Part shown: positions 34,904 to 44,538 of the stretch, in pieces
Position numbering within the stretch: the stretch's first letter is position 1
How the letters are laid out: every line of letters starts with the position of its first letter
From: Mycobacteriales bacterium
Lineage (GTDB): Bacteria > Actinomycetota > Actinomycetes > DATLTS01
DNA: 64,000 bases
Direction of reading: 5' to 3'
NCBI GenBank assembly: GCA_035533475.1
Contig: DATLTS010000025.1
Span: forward strand, 62,001 to 126,000
Made by a program: the position numbers and the translations under genes
The notes under the pieces: model-generated
The model's input: the letters and a program-made list of their open reading frames with translations, nothing else
Databases searched by the model: none
Told to the model about the DNA's origin: nothing

Positions 34904-36288
34904 GACAGGTTCTCCAGCGCGGCGGCGACCCGTTCCAACCCGACCCGCCGGGAGGCCTTGACCAGGACGACGTCGCCGGGACCCAGCTCGGCCGCGAGCA
35001 GGGTGGCCGCCTCGTCGGCGTCGGCCACCCGGATGCTCCGGCCACCGGCGGCGCGCGCCGCGGTGTCGATTCCGGCGGCTCCGTCCCCCACCGCGACGAT
35101 CCGGTCTACGCCGAGCGCCACGGCCAGCCGGCCGACGTCCGCATGGGCCTGCGCGCCGTACGGGCCGAGTTCGAGCATCTCGCCGAGCACCGCCCATCCG
35201 CGTCGCTGCCCGGCGCCCTGGCCACGCAAATGCGTCAGCGTCGTCAACGCCGCTCGAACCGAGTCGGGGTTGGCGTTGTAGGCATCGTTGAGCAGAAGAA
35301 TCCGTCGTGGCAACTCACGGAGCTCCATCCGCCAACGGCTGACCGGACGGGCGTCGGACAGCGCGGCGGCGATCGCGAGGAGCGGAAGGCCGAGGACGCC
35401 GGCCGCGGCTGCCGCGGCGAGCGCGTTGGGCACCTGGTGAGCGCCGACGTAGCCGAGTCGCACGGGGACCGGCGACCCGTCGCCGGAGCGCAACCCGAAG
35501 CCCGGTCGGCCGCACTCGTCGAGGGTCACCTTCCCCGCCCGCACCAGGGCGCCGGCGCCCAGCCCGAAGGTGACGACGCGCCCGGGGGCGCGGGCGGCCA
35601 TCGCGGACACCAGCGGGTCGTCGGCGTTGAGAACGGCGGTCCCGTCTGCGGCGAGGCCCTCGACAAGCTCCGCCTTCGCGGTCGCGATCGCGTCCCGGCT
35701 GCCGAACTCGCCGACGTGGGCATCACCGACGTTGAGGACCACGGCCACATCCGGGCGGGCGATCCCGGTGAGGTAGCTGATGTGGCCCCGGCCGCGAGCG
35801 CTGTACTCCAGCACGAGGTAGCGGGTGTCCCCGTCCGCCGCGCACGCCGTGAGCGGCAGCCCGATCTCGTTGTTGAACGAGTCGCTGGCGGCCACCGTCG
35901 GACCGTCGGCGGCGAGGACCGCGGCCAGCAGATCCTTGGTGGTCGTCTTCCCACTCGAGCCGGTCACGCCGACGACGTGCAGCCCGGGCAACCGGCGCAG
36001 AACCTCCGCGGCCAGCCGACCGAGCCCCTCGACGACGTCGTCGACGACGACGGCCGGCCGGCCGAGCGGGGCAGCCGCGAGCACGGCGACGGCACCCGCG
36101 GCGAGCGCCGCCGGGGCGAAGTCGTGTCCGTCCACGCGGTCCCCGCGGACCGCCACGAACAGCGTGCCTGGTCCGGCCCGGCGGGAGTCGACGACCGGTG
36201 CCGCGGTGACCGCCGACGCGGGGTCCGCGCCGCCGTCGAGCCGACCGCCGACGGCATGCGCGACCTCGGCGAGGGTGAGCCGGATCAC
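34900..36288 (-). CDS. murF: UDP-N-acetylmuramoyl-tripeptide--D-alanyl-D-alanine ligase
   Basis: Adds D-Ala-D-Ala to complete the UDP-MurNAc-pentapeptide. The 462-residue enzyme has [26 protein letters not shown], the P-loop [66 protein letters not shown] and [19 protein letters not shown] start; overlaps with murE and mraY of 4 bp. Confidence 0.97.
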   Translation of the reverse strand: MIRLTLAEVAHAVGGRLDGGADPASAVTAAPVVDSRRAGPGTLFVAVRGDRVDGHDFAPAALAAGAVAVLAAAPLGRPAVVVDDVVEGLGRLAAEVLRRLPGLHVVGVTGSSGKTTTKDLLAAVLAADGPTVAASDSFNNEIGLPLTACAADGDTRYLVLEYSARGRGHISYLTGIARPDVAVVLNVGDAHVGEFGSRDAIATAKAELVEGLAADGTAVLNADDPLVSAMAARAPGRVVTFGLGAGALVRAGKVTLDECGRPGFGLRSGDGSPVPVRLGYVGAHQVPNALAAAAAAGVLGLPLLAIAAALSDARPVSRWRMELRELPRRILLLNDAYNANPDSVRAALTTLTHLRGQGAGQRRGWAVLGEMLELGPYGAQAHADVGRLAVALGVDRIVAVGDGAAGIDTAARAAGGRSIRVADADEAATLLAAELGPGDVVLVKASRRVGLERVAAALENLS

Positions 36289-37862
36289 CCGGCACGCCCC
36301 GCGGTGGGGCAGCGGCTCGCCAGCGCGGCCCGCAGAACCGCCCGGTCGTCGAAGCCGTCGGTCCGGTCAGCGAACTCCTGACCGGTCTCATGGCCCTTGC
36401 CCGCGACGACCACCGCGTCGCCGGGCCCGGCGGCCGCCACCGCGAATCCGATCGCGGCCCGGCGGTCCGGTTCGACATGCACCCGGCCGCGATCCGCCGC
36501 GCCGACCAGCATGGCGTCGATGATCGCGCCCGGGTCCTCCGAGCGGGGGTTGTCGGAGGTGAACACCGCGAGGTCGGCCCCGGCGACGGCGGCGGCCCCC
36601 ATCAACGGGCGTTTCCCCCGGTCCCGGTCACCGCCGCAACCGAGGACGACGACGATCCGACCGTCGATGACATCCCGGACCGCGGCGAGCAGCCGGGCCA
36701 CCGCCACGGGGGTATGCGCGTAGTCGACGAGGGCCAGGAACGCCTGGCCCTCGTCGATCCGCTCCATCCGGCCGGGAACGCCTGACATCGCGGCTATCCC
36801 GGCCCGGGCGCGTTCGATCGGGACCCCGACCGTGGCCAGGGCGGCGAGGGCCAGGGTGGCGTTGGTGACGTTGAAGCCGCCGGCCAACCAAGTGCGGACC
36901 CGAAGGTCGACGCCGGGTCCGGGTGCCGGGCCGGGGCCGGTGAGCCGGAAGCTGCTCCCGGTCCGGGCGAGCTCGACTTCGGTGGCCTGCCAGTCGGCGT
37001 CGCCGCGGCCGTCAGCGGACACCGTGGCCACCCGCAGTTCGCCTTCGGCTCGCAGGGATCCCGCGAGGCGCGCGCCGGCCGGATCGTCGACGCCGACGAC
37101 CGCGGCGCTGGTGAATCCGGGCGTGAACAGCCGGGCCTTCGCCGCGAAGTAGTCGTCCATCGACCGGTGGAAGTCCAGGTGGTCCTGCGACAGATTGGTG
37201 AACACCGCCGCCGCGAACCGGGTGCCGTCGACCCGGCGCAGCGCCAGCGCGTGGCTCGACACTTCCATGACCGCGGCGTCGACCCGCTGCCCGCGCATGA
37301 CCGCGAAAGTGGCCTGGAGGTCGGTGGCTTCGGGGGTCGTCCGCACGCTGGGGGTCACCTCGTCGGCGATCCGGGTCTCGACGGTCCCGATCAGACCGGT
37401 CCGGTGTCCGGCGGCGCGCAGCCCCGCCTCGACGAGGTGGGCGGTCGTGGTCTTGCCGTTGGTCCCGGTGACCCCGATCAGGAGCAGGTCGTCGGCCGGC
37501 GCCCCGTAGGCCCAGCGCGCGACCGGTCCGAGCTGGGCGCGCGGGTCGGCGACGACGAGCACCGGGAGGCCGGTCGCGAGCGCGTCCGGTTCGCCGGCCG
37601 GGTCGGTGAGAACCGCAACCGCACCGGCCGCGGCCGCCGCCGCCGCGAAGGCCGCACCGTGCAGGCGAGCTCCGGGGAGTGCGGCGTACAGGTCGCCGGG
37701 GCGGACCCGCCGGGAATCGTGGGTGGCGCCACCGACCGTGACGTCGTCGAGGGCAGCGCCGGTGACCCGGGCGCCCCCGAGCAGCGGAAGGATCTCGCCG
37801 AGCGGGTGACGACCGACCGCCGACGGTCGGGGCGGCGGGGCTCCGGACTCCTCGGGGCGCAC
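36285..37862 (-). CDS. murE: UDP-MurNAc-tripeptide synthetase, meso-diaminopimelate type
   Basis: Adds meso-diaminopimelate to UDP-MurNAc-L-Ala-D-Glu. The 525-residue Mur ligase has THDSRRVRPGDLYAAL, the P-loop [61 protein letters not shown] and VLGCGGDRDRGKRP. The specificity motif TSDNPRSEDP (DNPR) points to meso-DAP rather than lysine, matching an actinobacterial A1-gamma type wall. The GTG start (VRPEESG) is 48 bp after ftsI; an N-terminal Pro-rich stretch of about 15 residues is extra. Confidence 0.97.
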   Translation of the reverse strand: MRPEESGAPPPRPSAVGRHPLGEILPLLGGARVTGAALDDVTVGGATHDSRRVRPGDLYAALPGARLHGAAFAAAAAAAGAVAVLTDPAGEPDALATGLPVLVVADPRAQLGPVARWAYGAPADDLLLIGVTGTNGKTTTAHLVEAGLRAAGHRTGLIGTVETRIADEVTPSVRTTPEATDLQATFAVMRGQRVDAAVMEVSSHALALRRVDGTRFAAAVFTNLSQDHLDFHRSMDDYFAAKARLFTPGFTSAAVVGVDDPAGARLAGSLRAEGELRVATVSADGRGDADWQATEVELARTGSSFRLTGPGPAPGPGVDLRVRTWLAGGFNVTNATLALAALATVGVPIERARAGIAAMSGVPGRMERIDEGQAFLALVDYAHTPVAVARLLAAVRDVIDGRIVVVLGCGGDRDRGKRPLMGAAAVAGADLAVFTSDNPRSEDPGAIIDAMLVGAADRGRVHVEPDRRAAIGFAVAAAGPGDAVVVAGKGHETGQEFADRTDGFDDRAVLRAALASRCPTAGRAG

Positions 37863-37910
37863 GATGGGGTCAGATTACCGGGAGTGCGCACCGCACCGGC
37901 GCACCGTGGA

Positions 37911-39716
37911 TCACGGAAAGGTGAGCCGGACGACCGGGCGCGTGGTGCCGGTCGGCGGGATGCGCAGCGACTCGAGGGCGAAGCTCATGATGTCGTGGAA
38001 GATCGGGGCGGCCACGGTACCGCCGAAGTGGCCGTTTATCGGCTGCTGGAGGACGACCTCGACGACCAGCTGCGGATCGTTCGCCGGCGCGAATCCGACG
38101 AAGGAAGCGGTGTAACCGGAGTAGCCGCCGTGGCCGTTCGCCCGGTCCGCGGTACCGGTCTTGCCGGCCACCCGGTAGCCGGGGATCTGTGCCTCCGGCG
38201 CCGTGCCCTGCTCGGTGGTGACCGCCTCCAGCATGTCCGACATCTCGCGCGCGACGGCCGCGCTGATCACCCGGACCCGGGTGGGGGGCGGCGCCGGCAC
38301 GAACTGCCCGGTCGCGCTGACGGTGCCCTTGAGGATGGTCGGGGTCACGCGCACCCCGCCGTTCGCCACGGTCGCGTACACGGACGCGACCTGCATCGCG
38401 GTCACCGAGACGCCCTGGCCGAAGGCGACCGTCGGCAGCGTCGTCCCCGACCAGGCGTCCAGCGCCGGCAGGAGGCCCCCGCTCTCCCCGGGGAGCCCAA
38501 CGCCGGTCGGGCTGCCGTATCCGTAGGCCCGCAGGTAGCGGTAGAGCGTCGCCGGCCCGAGTTTCTGCGCCGTCTCGATGGTGCCGATGTTGCTGGACTC
38601 GGCGAGAACCCCGGTGAGGGTGAGGTGCTCCACCCCGTGCGGCTCGGCGTCGTGGAACACCTGTCCGGCCACCGTGATCGTCGGCGGCACGATCACCGGG
38701 CTGAGCGGCGTCGCGACGCCCTGCTCGAGCGCCGCCGACATCGTGATCACTTTGTTCACGCTGCCCGGCTCGTACACCTCACTGACCGCCGGGTCACCGA
38801 GGTCGGCCCCGGGCACCGCGGTCGGGGCGTTCGGATCGAACCCGGGGGCGGTGGCCAGAGCCAGGATCTGACCGGTGCGCGGATCCATGACGATGACCGA
38901 CCCGCTGGACGCACCGATCCGCTTGACCTGAGCCGCGATGGCCCGCTGGGCCTCCCACTGGATGTCCCGGTCGATGGTCAGCTCGAGCGACGTCCCCGGC
39001 TGTGCCGGGACCAGCACGTCCTCCCCGGCCGGGATGATCCGACCATCGGCGCCGGTCTCTACCAGCTGGCTACCGTCGTGCCCGCGGAGCAGGCGGTCGT
39101 CCAGGTACTCGAGTCCGGCCAGGCCGACGCCGTCGACCCCGACGAAACCGAGCACGGACGCCGCAATCGGCCCGTCCGGATAGATCCGCCGGCTCGAGTC
39201 CAGCACCCCGATGCCCGGCAGGTTCAACGCCGTGACCGCCCGGCCGGCCGCGGGTGTGACACCCCGGGCCAGGTAGACGAAGTGTCCGAGCTCGTCGAGT
39301 CGCTGGGCGAGGATGGCAGCCGAGACGCCGAGCAGCGGGGCGAGCTCGGCGGCCATCGCCGGCACCTGGATCGTCGAGCCGGCCGCGCGCACCGTGTTCG
39401 GGTCGGCGTATACGTCGCGGGCGTCGACGCTCTGGGCGAGCAGGTGCCCGGAGCGGTCGAAGATGGGGGCCCGCAGGGCGGTGAGGGTGATCTGGCGGAG
39501 CCGCTGCTCCTGAGCCAGCCGGGCGAAGTGCGGTCCCTCGATCCCCTGCACCTGGACCAACCGGGCGGCCAGCAGGCCCACCACGAGCATCAGCACGCCG
39601 GTGGCGACCCGCAACCGCCGATCCGGCAGCCGGCGGGGCGCCCGGCTGCCCGGAGCGGGACGGCGGGGCGCCGGCACGCGACGCGTCGGCACGCGACGCG
39701 TCAGCTGCCGGCTCAT
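37911..39716 (-). CDS. ftsI: septal transpeptidase, penicillin-binding protein FtsI/PbpB
   Basis: Crosslinks septal peptidoglycan outside the membrane. The 601-residue class-B PBP has a basic cytosolic N-terminus, one helix (VATGVLMLVVGLLAARLVQV, about 37-56), a dimerisation domain (RAPIFDRSGHLLAQSV), and the transpeptidase domain. Active-site motifs are SxxK as EPGSVNKV (about 318), SxN as ESSNIG and KTG as VAGKTGTADRANG. No PASTA domain is seen. It overlaps the ftsL-like gene by 4 bp. Confidence 0.97.
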   Translation of the reverse strand: MSRQLTRRVPTRRVPAPRRPAPGSRAPRRLPDRRLRVATGVLMLVVGLLAARLVQVQGIEGPHFARLAQEQRLRQITLTALRAPIFDRSGHLLAQSVDARDVYADPNTVRAAGSTIQVPAMAAELAPLLGVSAAILAQRLDELGHFVYLARGVTPAAGRAVTALNLPGIGVLDSSRRIYPDGPIAASVLGFVGVDGVGLAGLEYLDDRLLRGHDGSQLVETGADGRIIPAGEDVLVPAQPGTSLELTIDRDIQWEAQRAIAAQVKRIGASSGSVIVMDPRTGQILALATAPGFDPNAPTAVPGADLGDPAVSEVYEPGSVNKVITMSAALEQGVATPLSPVIVPPTITVAGQVFHDAEPHGVEHLTLTGVLAESSNIGTIETAQKLGPATLYRYLRAYGYGSPTGVGLPGESGGLLPALDAWSGTTLPTVAFGQGVSVTAMQVASVYATVANGGVRVTPTILKGTVSATGQFVPAPPPTRVRVISAAVAREMSDMLEAVTTEQGTAPEAQIPGYRVAGKTGTADRANGHGGYSGYTASFVGFAPANDPQLVVEVVLQQPINGHFGGTVAAPIFHDIMSFALESLRIPPTGTTRPVVRLTFP

Positions 39717-40225
39717 CGGTGGGCGCTCTTTCGCGGTGCCTTGCGCACCGCCGGTTTCGCCGCTGCCCGCGGGGCCTTGGTCACGGGCGCCGCCTTCGCC
39801 GGCGCCGACTTGATCACCGCCGGCGGGGCGGGGGCGGCGACGATCTCGCCGAGCATCTGGCCGTCCCGCAACCGGACCCAGATCGGCGCACCCCCCGGGT
39901 CCATACCGAGCCGTTGGGCCGCCGCGGCCAGCGCGTCCGGAGCGGAGGCGGTGTCGACCTGGCCGGCCAGCGCCTGCTCCGCGTCGGCGAGTTGGCCGGC
40001 GCGGAGCTGGAGGTCCTGAATCCGGAAGGCGTCCTGGGCGGAGAGGGTGTTCAGCAGGAGCAGCCCGACCAGCCCGGCGCCGAGCAGCCCGACGACGAGC
40101 AGGACGAACGCCAGCCGGCCGGGCCGCTGCCCGGCCTGCGGGGTGGGAGCCGTGGGTACCAGGCGCAGCGGCGGTCGAGGCCGGGGGACGGAGGCAAGCT
40201 TCGGGTTGCGGACGGCGGTGGTCAT
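39713..40225 (-). CDS. ftsL: FtsL-like septum formation protein with Ala/Lys/Pro tail
   Basis: A 170-residue bitopic membrane protein in the position of ftsL. After a polar start it has one helix ([25 protein letters not shown], about 36-60) and a short coiled-coil ([25 protein letters not shown]). It ends with a C-terminal tail about 40 residues long rich in Ala, Lys and Pro ([23 protein letters not shown]). FtsL joins FtsB/DivIC and FtsQ in the divisome; sequence conservation is low, so position and topology carry the call. It overlaps rsmH upstream and ftsI downstream by 4 bp each. Confidence 0.85.
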   Translation of the reverse strand: MTTAVRNPKLASVPRPRPPLRLVPTAPTPQAGQRPGRLAFVLLVVGLLGAGLVGLLLLNTLSAQDAFRIQDLQLRAGQLADAEQALAGQVDTASAPDALAAAAQRLGMDPGGAPIWVRLRDGQMLGEIVAAPAPPAVIKSAPAKAAPVTKAPRAAAKPAVRKAPRKSAHR

Positions 40226-41184
40226 GCCGCTGCCCGGATCCGCTCGGCGGCCCGGAGCCGCACCGAACTCGACCTCGGGTTGGCGGCGACCTCGTCGGCG
40301 GAGGCCCGCTCGGCGCCGCGGGTGAGCAGCCGCAGCCGGGGGTGGTCCTCCTCGCGGAGCACCGGCAGGTCGGGTGGCGCGGTGACCGAGGCCCCCGCGA
40401 CGAACGTGCGCTTGACCATGCGGTCTTCCAGCGAGTGGTAGGCCAGCACGACGATCCGGCCGCCGACCCGAAGCGCGTCGACCGCCGCCGGAAGGGCCCG
40501 CTCGAGCGCCGCGAGCTCGGAGTTCACCTCGATCCGCAGCGCCTGGAAGGTCCGCTTCGCCGGGTTCCCGCCGGTCCGGCGGGCCGGCGCCGGAACCGCC
40601 TGCCGAACCAGTTCCACCAGCCGGGCCGAGGAGCGCAACGGCTCGCGTTCGCGCTCGCGAACGACCAGGCTCGCGATCCGTCGGGCGTAGCGCTCCTCGC
40701 CGTAGACCCGGAGCACCCGAGCCAGGTCGTCGGCCGAATACGTGGCCAGCACGTCCGCCGCGCTCGGGCCACGGGTCGGATCCATCCGCATGTCGAGAGC
40801 CGCGTCCCGTGCGTAGGAGAAACCCCGGTCCGCATCATCGAGCTGGAGGGAGGAGACCCCGAGGTCGAACAGCACGCCGTCGACGCGCGCAATGTCCATC
40901 CGGTCGAGGACCTCGGGTAGCTCGTCGTAAACGGCGTGGACCAGCGTCAGCCGGGCGGCGTGGGGGGCCAGCCGGCGCGAGCTCGCCTGGATCGCCGCCG
41001 GATCGCGATCCAGACCGACGAGGCGTAAACCGGGATGCCGATCGAGCAGCGCCTCGGCGTGCCCGCCGAGGCCGATCGTCGCGTCGACCAGGATCGCCGG
41101 GCGGTCGGCGACGGCCGGCTCGAGCAGCGCGACGACCCGGTCGAGCAGCACGGGAACGTGACCCGGCGACTCGTTGCTGTCCAT
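40222..41184 (-). CDS. rsmH: 16S rRNA (cytosine-1402-N4)-methyltransferase
   Basis: Methylates N4 of C1402 in the ribosomal P site. The 320-residue protein has [15 protein letters not shown], the SAM loop [44 protein letters not shown] (family signature), [16 protein letters not shown], and [21 protein letters not shown]. The ATG start lies after a 177-bp structured leader that separates it from mraZ. Confidence 0.97.
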   Translation of the reverse strand: MDSNESPGHVPVLLDRVVALLEPAVADRPAILVDATIGLGGHAEALLDRHPGLRLVGLDRDPAAIQASSRRLAPHAARLTLVHAVYDELPEVLDRMDIARVDGVLFDLGVSSLQLDDADRGFSYARDAALDMRMDPTRGPSAADVLATYSADDLARVLRVYGEERYARRIASLVVREREREPLRSSARLVELVRQAVPAPARRTGGNPAKRTFQALRIEVNSELAALERALPAAVDALRVGGRIVVLAYHSLEDRMVKRTFVAGASVTAPPDLPVLREEDHPRLRLLTRGAERASADEVAANPRSSSVRLRAAERIRAAA

Positions 41185-41361
41185 CCCCTACCCTCTCCGG
41201 CGGCTGCTCTGGGACCCCGGCTCGCGCACCGGGGTGCGTCCTCCCGGCCGGCCGCGCCGCGGAGTCAGGTCCCCACCCGCATCCGAACCTGGCACCGGGG
41301 AAGGTGCGCCAGGGGCAAAGGCGGGGGGAGACCTCACCACGCGACCGCGGTCCGGCCGGCC
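41185..41361 (-). ncRNA. structured leader between mraZ and rsmH (candidate mraW RNA motif)
   Basis: The 177-bp gap has no open frame of note but strong RNA structure in the sense of rsmH. A 13-bp helix (one mismatch, one G-U) forms between GGTCTCCCCCCGC (41333-41321) and GCGGGTGGGGACC (41280-41268). Inside it a hairpin CTGG-CG-CACC / GGTG-CCAG (41312-41289) closes a TTCCCC loop. An actinobacterial structured RNA called the mraW motif is known upstream of rsmH (mraW), and this is its expected place; identity to that motif is inferred. It probably regulates the downstream cluster. Confidence 0.7.
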
Positions 41362-41793
41362 CTAGAAGATTCCGGGCAGCACCTCCTCGGACAGGTCCGC
41401 GAAGGCGTCCTCCTGAGCGGCCAGGTAGCTCGCCCAGGCGGCGGCATCCCAGACCTCGACCCGGGTGTTGGCCCCGATGACCGCGCAGTCGCGCTCGAGC
41501 CCGGCGTAGTCCCGCAGCCCGGTGGGGATCGTGATCCGCCCCTGCCGGTCCGGCACCTCGTCCGATGCGCTGGCGAAGAACACCCGGCTGTAGTCGCGGG
41601 CCCCCTTGGCGGCCAGCGGCGCTCCGCGCAGCCGTTCGGTGACCCGCTGGAACTCCTCGAGGGAGAACACGTAGAGGCAGTGCTCCTGACCCTTGGTGAT
41701 CACCAGGCCCTCGGCGAGCTCGTCGCGGAACTTGGCCGGCAGGAACAGCCGACCCTTCTCGTCGAGATGCGGAGCGTAGGTGCCGAGAAACAC
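41362..41793 (-). CDS. mraZ: MraZ, transcriptional regulator of the dcw cluster
   Basis: DNA-binding repressor made of two SpoVT/AbrB-like halves, 143 residues. It has the family start [32 protein letters not shown] and a second half [40 protein letters not shown]. Two GTG codons compete: 41799, only 2 bp after the Shine-Dalgarno GGAGG, and 41793, 8 bp after it. The second gives the canonical VFLGT start and 143 residues, so it is preferred. It heads the cluster and probably represses its own promoter through repeats just upstream. Confidence 0.96.
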   Translation of the reverse strand: MFLGTYAPHLDEKGRLFLPAKFRDELAEGLVITKGQEHCLYVFSLEEFQRVTERLRGAPLAAKGARDYSRVFFASASDEVPDRQGRITIPTGLRDYAGLERDCAVIGANTRVEVWDAAAWASYLAAQEDAFADLSEEVLPGIF

Positions 41794-41836
41794 CGGCACC
41801 GCCTCCCGTCAGCTACTCCCACATCCCCCACGGAGC

Positions 41837-41867
41837 GCCACTGTACTCCACTTCACTCCACGGTCAA
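41837..41867 (-). promoter_or_regulatory. mraZ promoter with three MraZ-type direct repeats
   Basis: On the minus strand a -35 TTGACC (41867-41862) and a -10 TACAGT (41845-41840) are separated by 16 bp. Three repeats GTGGA, GTGGA, GTGGC (41861-41857, 41851-41847, 41841-41837) recur exactly every 10 bp, two inside the spacer and one touching the -10. MraZ is known to bind TGGGN-type repeats with 5-bp spacers, so autorepression is a reasonable inference. A further GTGGG pair follows downstream before the start codon. Confidence 0.8.
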
Positions 41868-41936
41868 CGAAAAACCGCCGAAGCCGGGCCGGGTCGACCC
41901 ACGGAGATGTCGAGAGCGGTCGGAACAAGGCCTGGC

Positions 41937-42158
41937 TCAGCGGTAGACGGCGTGGACCCAGACGTCGGTGAGCCCGTCGACCAGACGGCCCCGCTCGACC
42001 GTGTCGAGCAGCCGGGACACGGTGGTGTCCACGATGGCGGCGAGCGCCTGGGCCACCACCGCCACGTCGAGGCCCGCCCGGGCCGCCTCGAGCAAGCGAG
42101 CCCGGGTGAGGTCGCCACGGGCCGCCCGGGAACCCGGCGAGGGGGACCGCTCGTCCAT
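41937..42158 (-). CDS. hypothetical small protein upstream of mraZ
   Basis: A 73-residue open frame starting at ATG (MDERSPSPGSRAARG). It is mostly helical in appearance: DLTRARLLEAARAGLDVAVVAQALAAIVDTTVSRLLDTVERGRLVDGLTDVW. It could be a tiny regulator or helical adaptor, but I recognise no family. It lies 75 bp upstream of the mraZ -35 box on the same strand and is divergent from moxR. Coding status is uncertain; no clear Shine-Dalgarno is seen. Confidence 0.45.
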   Translation of the reverse strand: MDERSPSPGSRAARGDLTRARLLEAARAGLDVAVVAQALAAIVDTTVSRLLDTVERGRLVDGLTDVWVHAVYR

Positions 42159-42271
42159 GGTGGCGAAGTGTGCCAAACCGACGAAGCCCGGAGCACTCCT
42201 CCGGGTCGGCCGACCCTGGCACACTGATCAGCGACACGGCTGCTCGACGGCCGGGTCCGGAGGAGGAACCC

Positions 42272-43279
42272 GTGCCGCGTCGCACCGACCATCCGCTGGC
42301 CGCGGTCGACCTCGACGAGGTGGCGAACGAGGCGGCGCGGATCGTGGCCGCCATCGAGACCGTGATCGAAGGCAAGACCGAGCCGGTCCGACTCGCCGTC
42401 ACCGTTCTGCTCGCCGAGGGCCACCTGCTCATCGAAGACGTCCCCGGGGTCGGAAAGACCATGCTGGCCAAGGCGTTCGCGCGGGCCATCGACTCCACGG
42501 TGCACCGGATCCAGTTCACCCCCGACCTGCTGCCCAGCGATGTCACCGGCGTCTGCGTCTACAACCAGGAGACCCGGGACTTCGAGTTCAAACCGGGCGC
42601 CATCTTCGCGAACATCGTGGTCGGGGACGAGATCAACCGTGCCTCGCCGAAGACTCAGTCCGCCCTGCTCGAGTGCATGGAGGAGCGGCAGGTCACCGTC
42701 GACAGCGTCACCTACCTGCTCGAGGCTCCGTTCATGGTCATCGCGACCCAGAACCCGGTCGACATGGAGGGCACCTACCCGCTGCCGGAAGCGCAACGCG
42801 ACCGGTTCACAGCTCGGCTGGCGATGGGCTACCCCAGCCCCGCGGCGGAACTCGCGATGCTCGACAACCACAGCGGGGACAGCCCGCTCGACGATCTCGA
42901 GCCGGTGACCGACGGGCTCTACGTGGCGAAGCTGATCGACGCGGTCCGCACCGTCCATATCTCCGACGACGTCCGCCGCTACGCGGTCGACCTGGTCACC
43001 GCGACCCGCAGCACCCCGGAGCTCCGGTTGGGCGCCTCGCCGCGAGCCACCCTGCACCTGATGCGGACCGCCCGGGCGAAGGCGGCGCTCGCCGGCCGCG
43101 ACTTCGTCCTGCCGGACGATCTCCAGGAGCTCGCGGTGCCGGTGCTCGCGCACCGGCTGCTCCCCGCGGCCGAGACCCAGGTCGCGCGCCGATCCACCAG
43201 CGATGTCGTCAACGACCTGCTGGCGCAGGTCCCGGTCCCCCGCACCGCGCCACGGCGCACCCGGGGTGCGAGCGGCTGA
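42272..43279 (+). CDS. MoxR-family AAA+ ATPase
   Basis: A 335-residue chaperone-like ATPase. Walker A is EDVPGVGKTMLAKAFA (about 60), Walker B is VVGDEINRASPKTQSALLECMEE (about 123), sensor 1 lies in MVIATQNPVDMEGTYPLPEAQRDRF, and a C-terminal lid domain follows. GTG 42272 was chosen, with GGAGGAGGAACCC upstream; the open frame reaches further back but is unconserved. It is the first gene of a moxR-DUF58-tgpA operon, an arrangement common in actinobacteria. Confidence 0.94.
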   Translation: MPRRTDHPLAAVDLDEVANEAARIVAAIETVIEGKTEPVRLAVTVLLAEGHLLIEDVPGVGKTMLAKAFARAIDSTVHRIQFTPDLLPSDVTGVCVYNQETRDFEFKPGAIFANIVVGDEINRASPKTQSALLECMEERQVTVDSVTYLLEAPFMVIATQNPVDMEGTYPLPEAQRDRFTARLAMGYPSPAAELAMLDNHSGDSPLDDLEPVTDGLYVAKLIDAVRTVHISDDVRRYAVDLVTATRSTPELRLGASPRATLHLMRTARAKAALAGRDFVLPDDLQELAVPVLAHRLLPAAETQVARRSTSDVVNDLLAQVPVPRTAPRRTRGASG

Positions 43280-44538
43280 TGCGCCGCGCGCTCGCCGGTC
43301 TGACCACGCGCGGACGCTCGTTCCTCGCCGCGGGTGCGGCCTGCGTATCCACGGGGCTGGCGTTCGGCGAGCGCGACCTTCTGCGGATCGGGATCCTGCT
43401 GATCGCCTTGCCGCTGCTGGCACTGCTGATCGTCGGGCGGGCCCGGTTCCGGCTCGGTTGCACCCGGCGCGTCGACCCGCCCAGGGCATCGGTCGGCAGC
43501 CCCACCACGGTCCTGGTCACCGTCGAGAACCTCGGCGCGGTACCCACCGGCGTCCTGCTGTTCGAGGACTCACTGCCCTACCTGCTCGGCGGGCGGCCGC
43601 GCTTCGTCGTCGATCGACTGGCACCGAGGACGTCGACCACGGTCACCTACACCGCCCGCTCCGAGCTACGCGGCCGGTACACCGTCGGGCCGCTGAGCGT
43701 GCGACTCCGCGACCCGTTCGGCCTGTGCGAGCTGACCCGCGGCTTCGCCCAGACCGACACGCTGGTCGTCACCCCCGCGGTGGTCGACCTGCCACGCGTT
43801 TCGCTCGGCGCGGACTGGGCCGGGGCGGGCGAGAGCCGGGCCCGCTCGATCGCGACCCAGGGGGAGGACGACGTCACGGTCCGGGAGTACCGGGACGGTG
43901 ACGATCTGCGCCGGGTGCACTGGCGCTCCACCGCTCGGGTCGGGGAGATCATGGTGCGCCGGGAAGAGCAGCCGTGGCGGGCCCGCGCCGCGCTGTTGCT
44001 CGACACCCGGCGCGCGGCGCACAGCGGCGAAGGTCCGGCCTCGTCGTTCGAATCCGCGATCGGCGTCGCCGCCTCCGTCGCTGTGGACCTGCTCGGCCGC
44101 GGCTACTCGCTGCGCGTGGTCACCGACACCGCGGCGCCGCTCGGCGGACCGGACGGGCCGGAGGACCTGCTCGACCAGCTCGCGGTCGTGGGGACGTCCC
44201 GGGCGCCGACCCTCGGGCCGGGCCTGGGAGCGCTCCGGCACGGCGGCGGGGAGGGCCTCGTGGTCGCCGTCGTCGGGCGATTGACCGCGGACGACGCCGA
44301 CGGGCTCGCCCGGCTCCGGTATCTCGTCAAGTCCGGTGTGGTCGTTCTGCTCGACACGCCGACCTGGGCCGGCCTGCCGGCCGCGGCGCGGGCGGCTGAA
44401 CTGGCCCGGAACGCCGACCACGAGACCCTGCTCGCCGGGGCGGGCTGGCGGGTCATCCGGCTCGGCCAGGGCGGGTCGGTCGCCGAGGCCTGGGCGCAGG
44501 TCGGGGCGATCCGGGCGGGCGTCGGGGGCTGGTCGTGA
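43279..44538 (+). CDS. DUF58 domain membrane-anchored protein
   Basis: A 419-residue protein with two N-terminal helices (about 12-55: SFLAAGAACVSTGLAF, IGILLIALPLLALLIVG), a beta-rich extracytoplasmic region and the DUF58 signature VREYRDGDDLRRVHWRSTARVGEIMVRREEQ (about 200). A von Willebrand-A-like fold follows (ALLLDTRR). The ATG overlaps the moxR stop (TGATG). Such proteins work with a MoxR ATPase and a transglutaminase; the substrate is not known. Confidence 0.9.
   Translation: MRRALAGLTTRGRSFLAAGAACVSTGLAFGERDLLRIGILLIALPLLALLIVGRARFRLGCTRRVDPPRASVGSPTTVLVTVENLGAVPTGVLLFEDSLPYLLGGRPRFVVDRLAPRTSTTVTYTARSELRGRYTVGPLSVRLRDPFGLCELTRGFAQTDTLVVTPAVVDLPRVSLGADWAGAGESRARSIATQGEDDVTVREYRDGDDLRRVHWRSTARVGEIMVRREEQPWRARAALLLDTRRAAHSGEGPASSFESAIGVAASVAVDLLGRGYSLRVVTDTAAPLGGPDGPEDLLDQLAVVGTSRAPTLGPGLGALRHGGGEGLVVAVVGRLTADDADGLARLRYLVKSGVVVLLDTPTWAGLPAAARAAELARNADHETLLAGAGWRVIRLGQGGSVAEAWAQVGAIRAGVGGWS

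Noticed and set aside
37167-40019. A 950-codon open frame on the plus strand
   Set aside because: Antisense to murE, ftsI and ftsL, whose motifs are intact; shadow.
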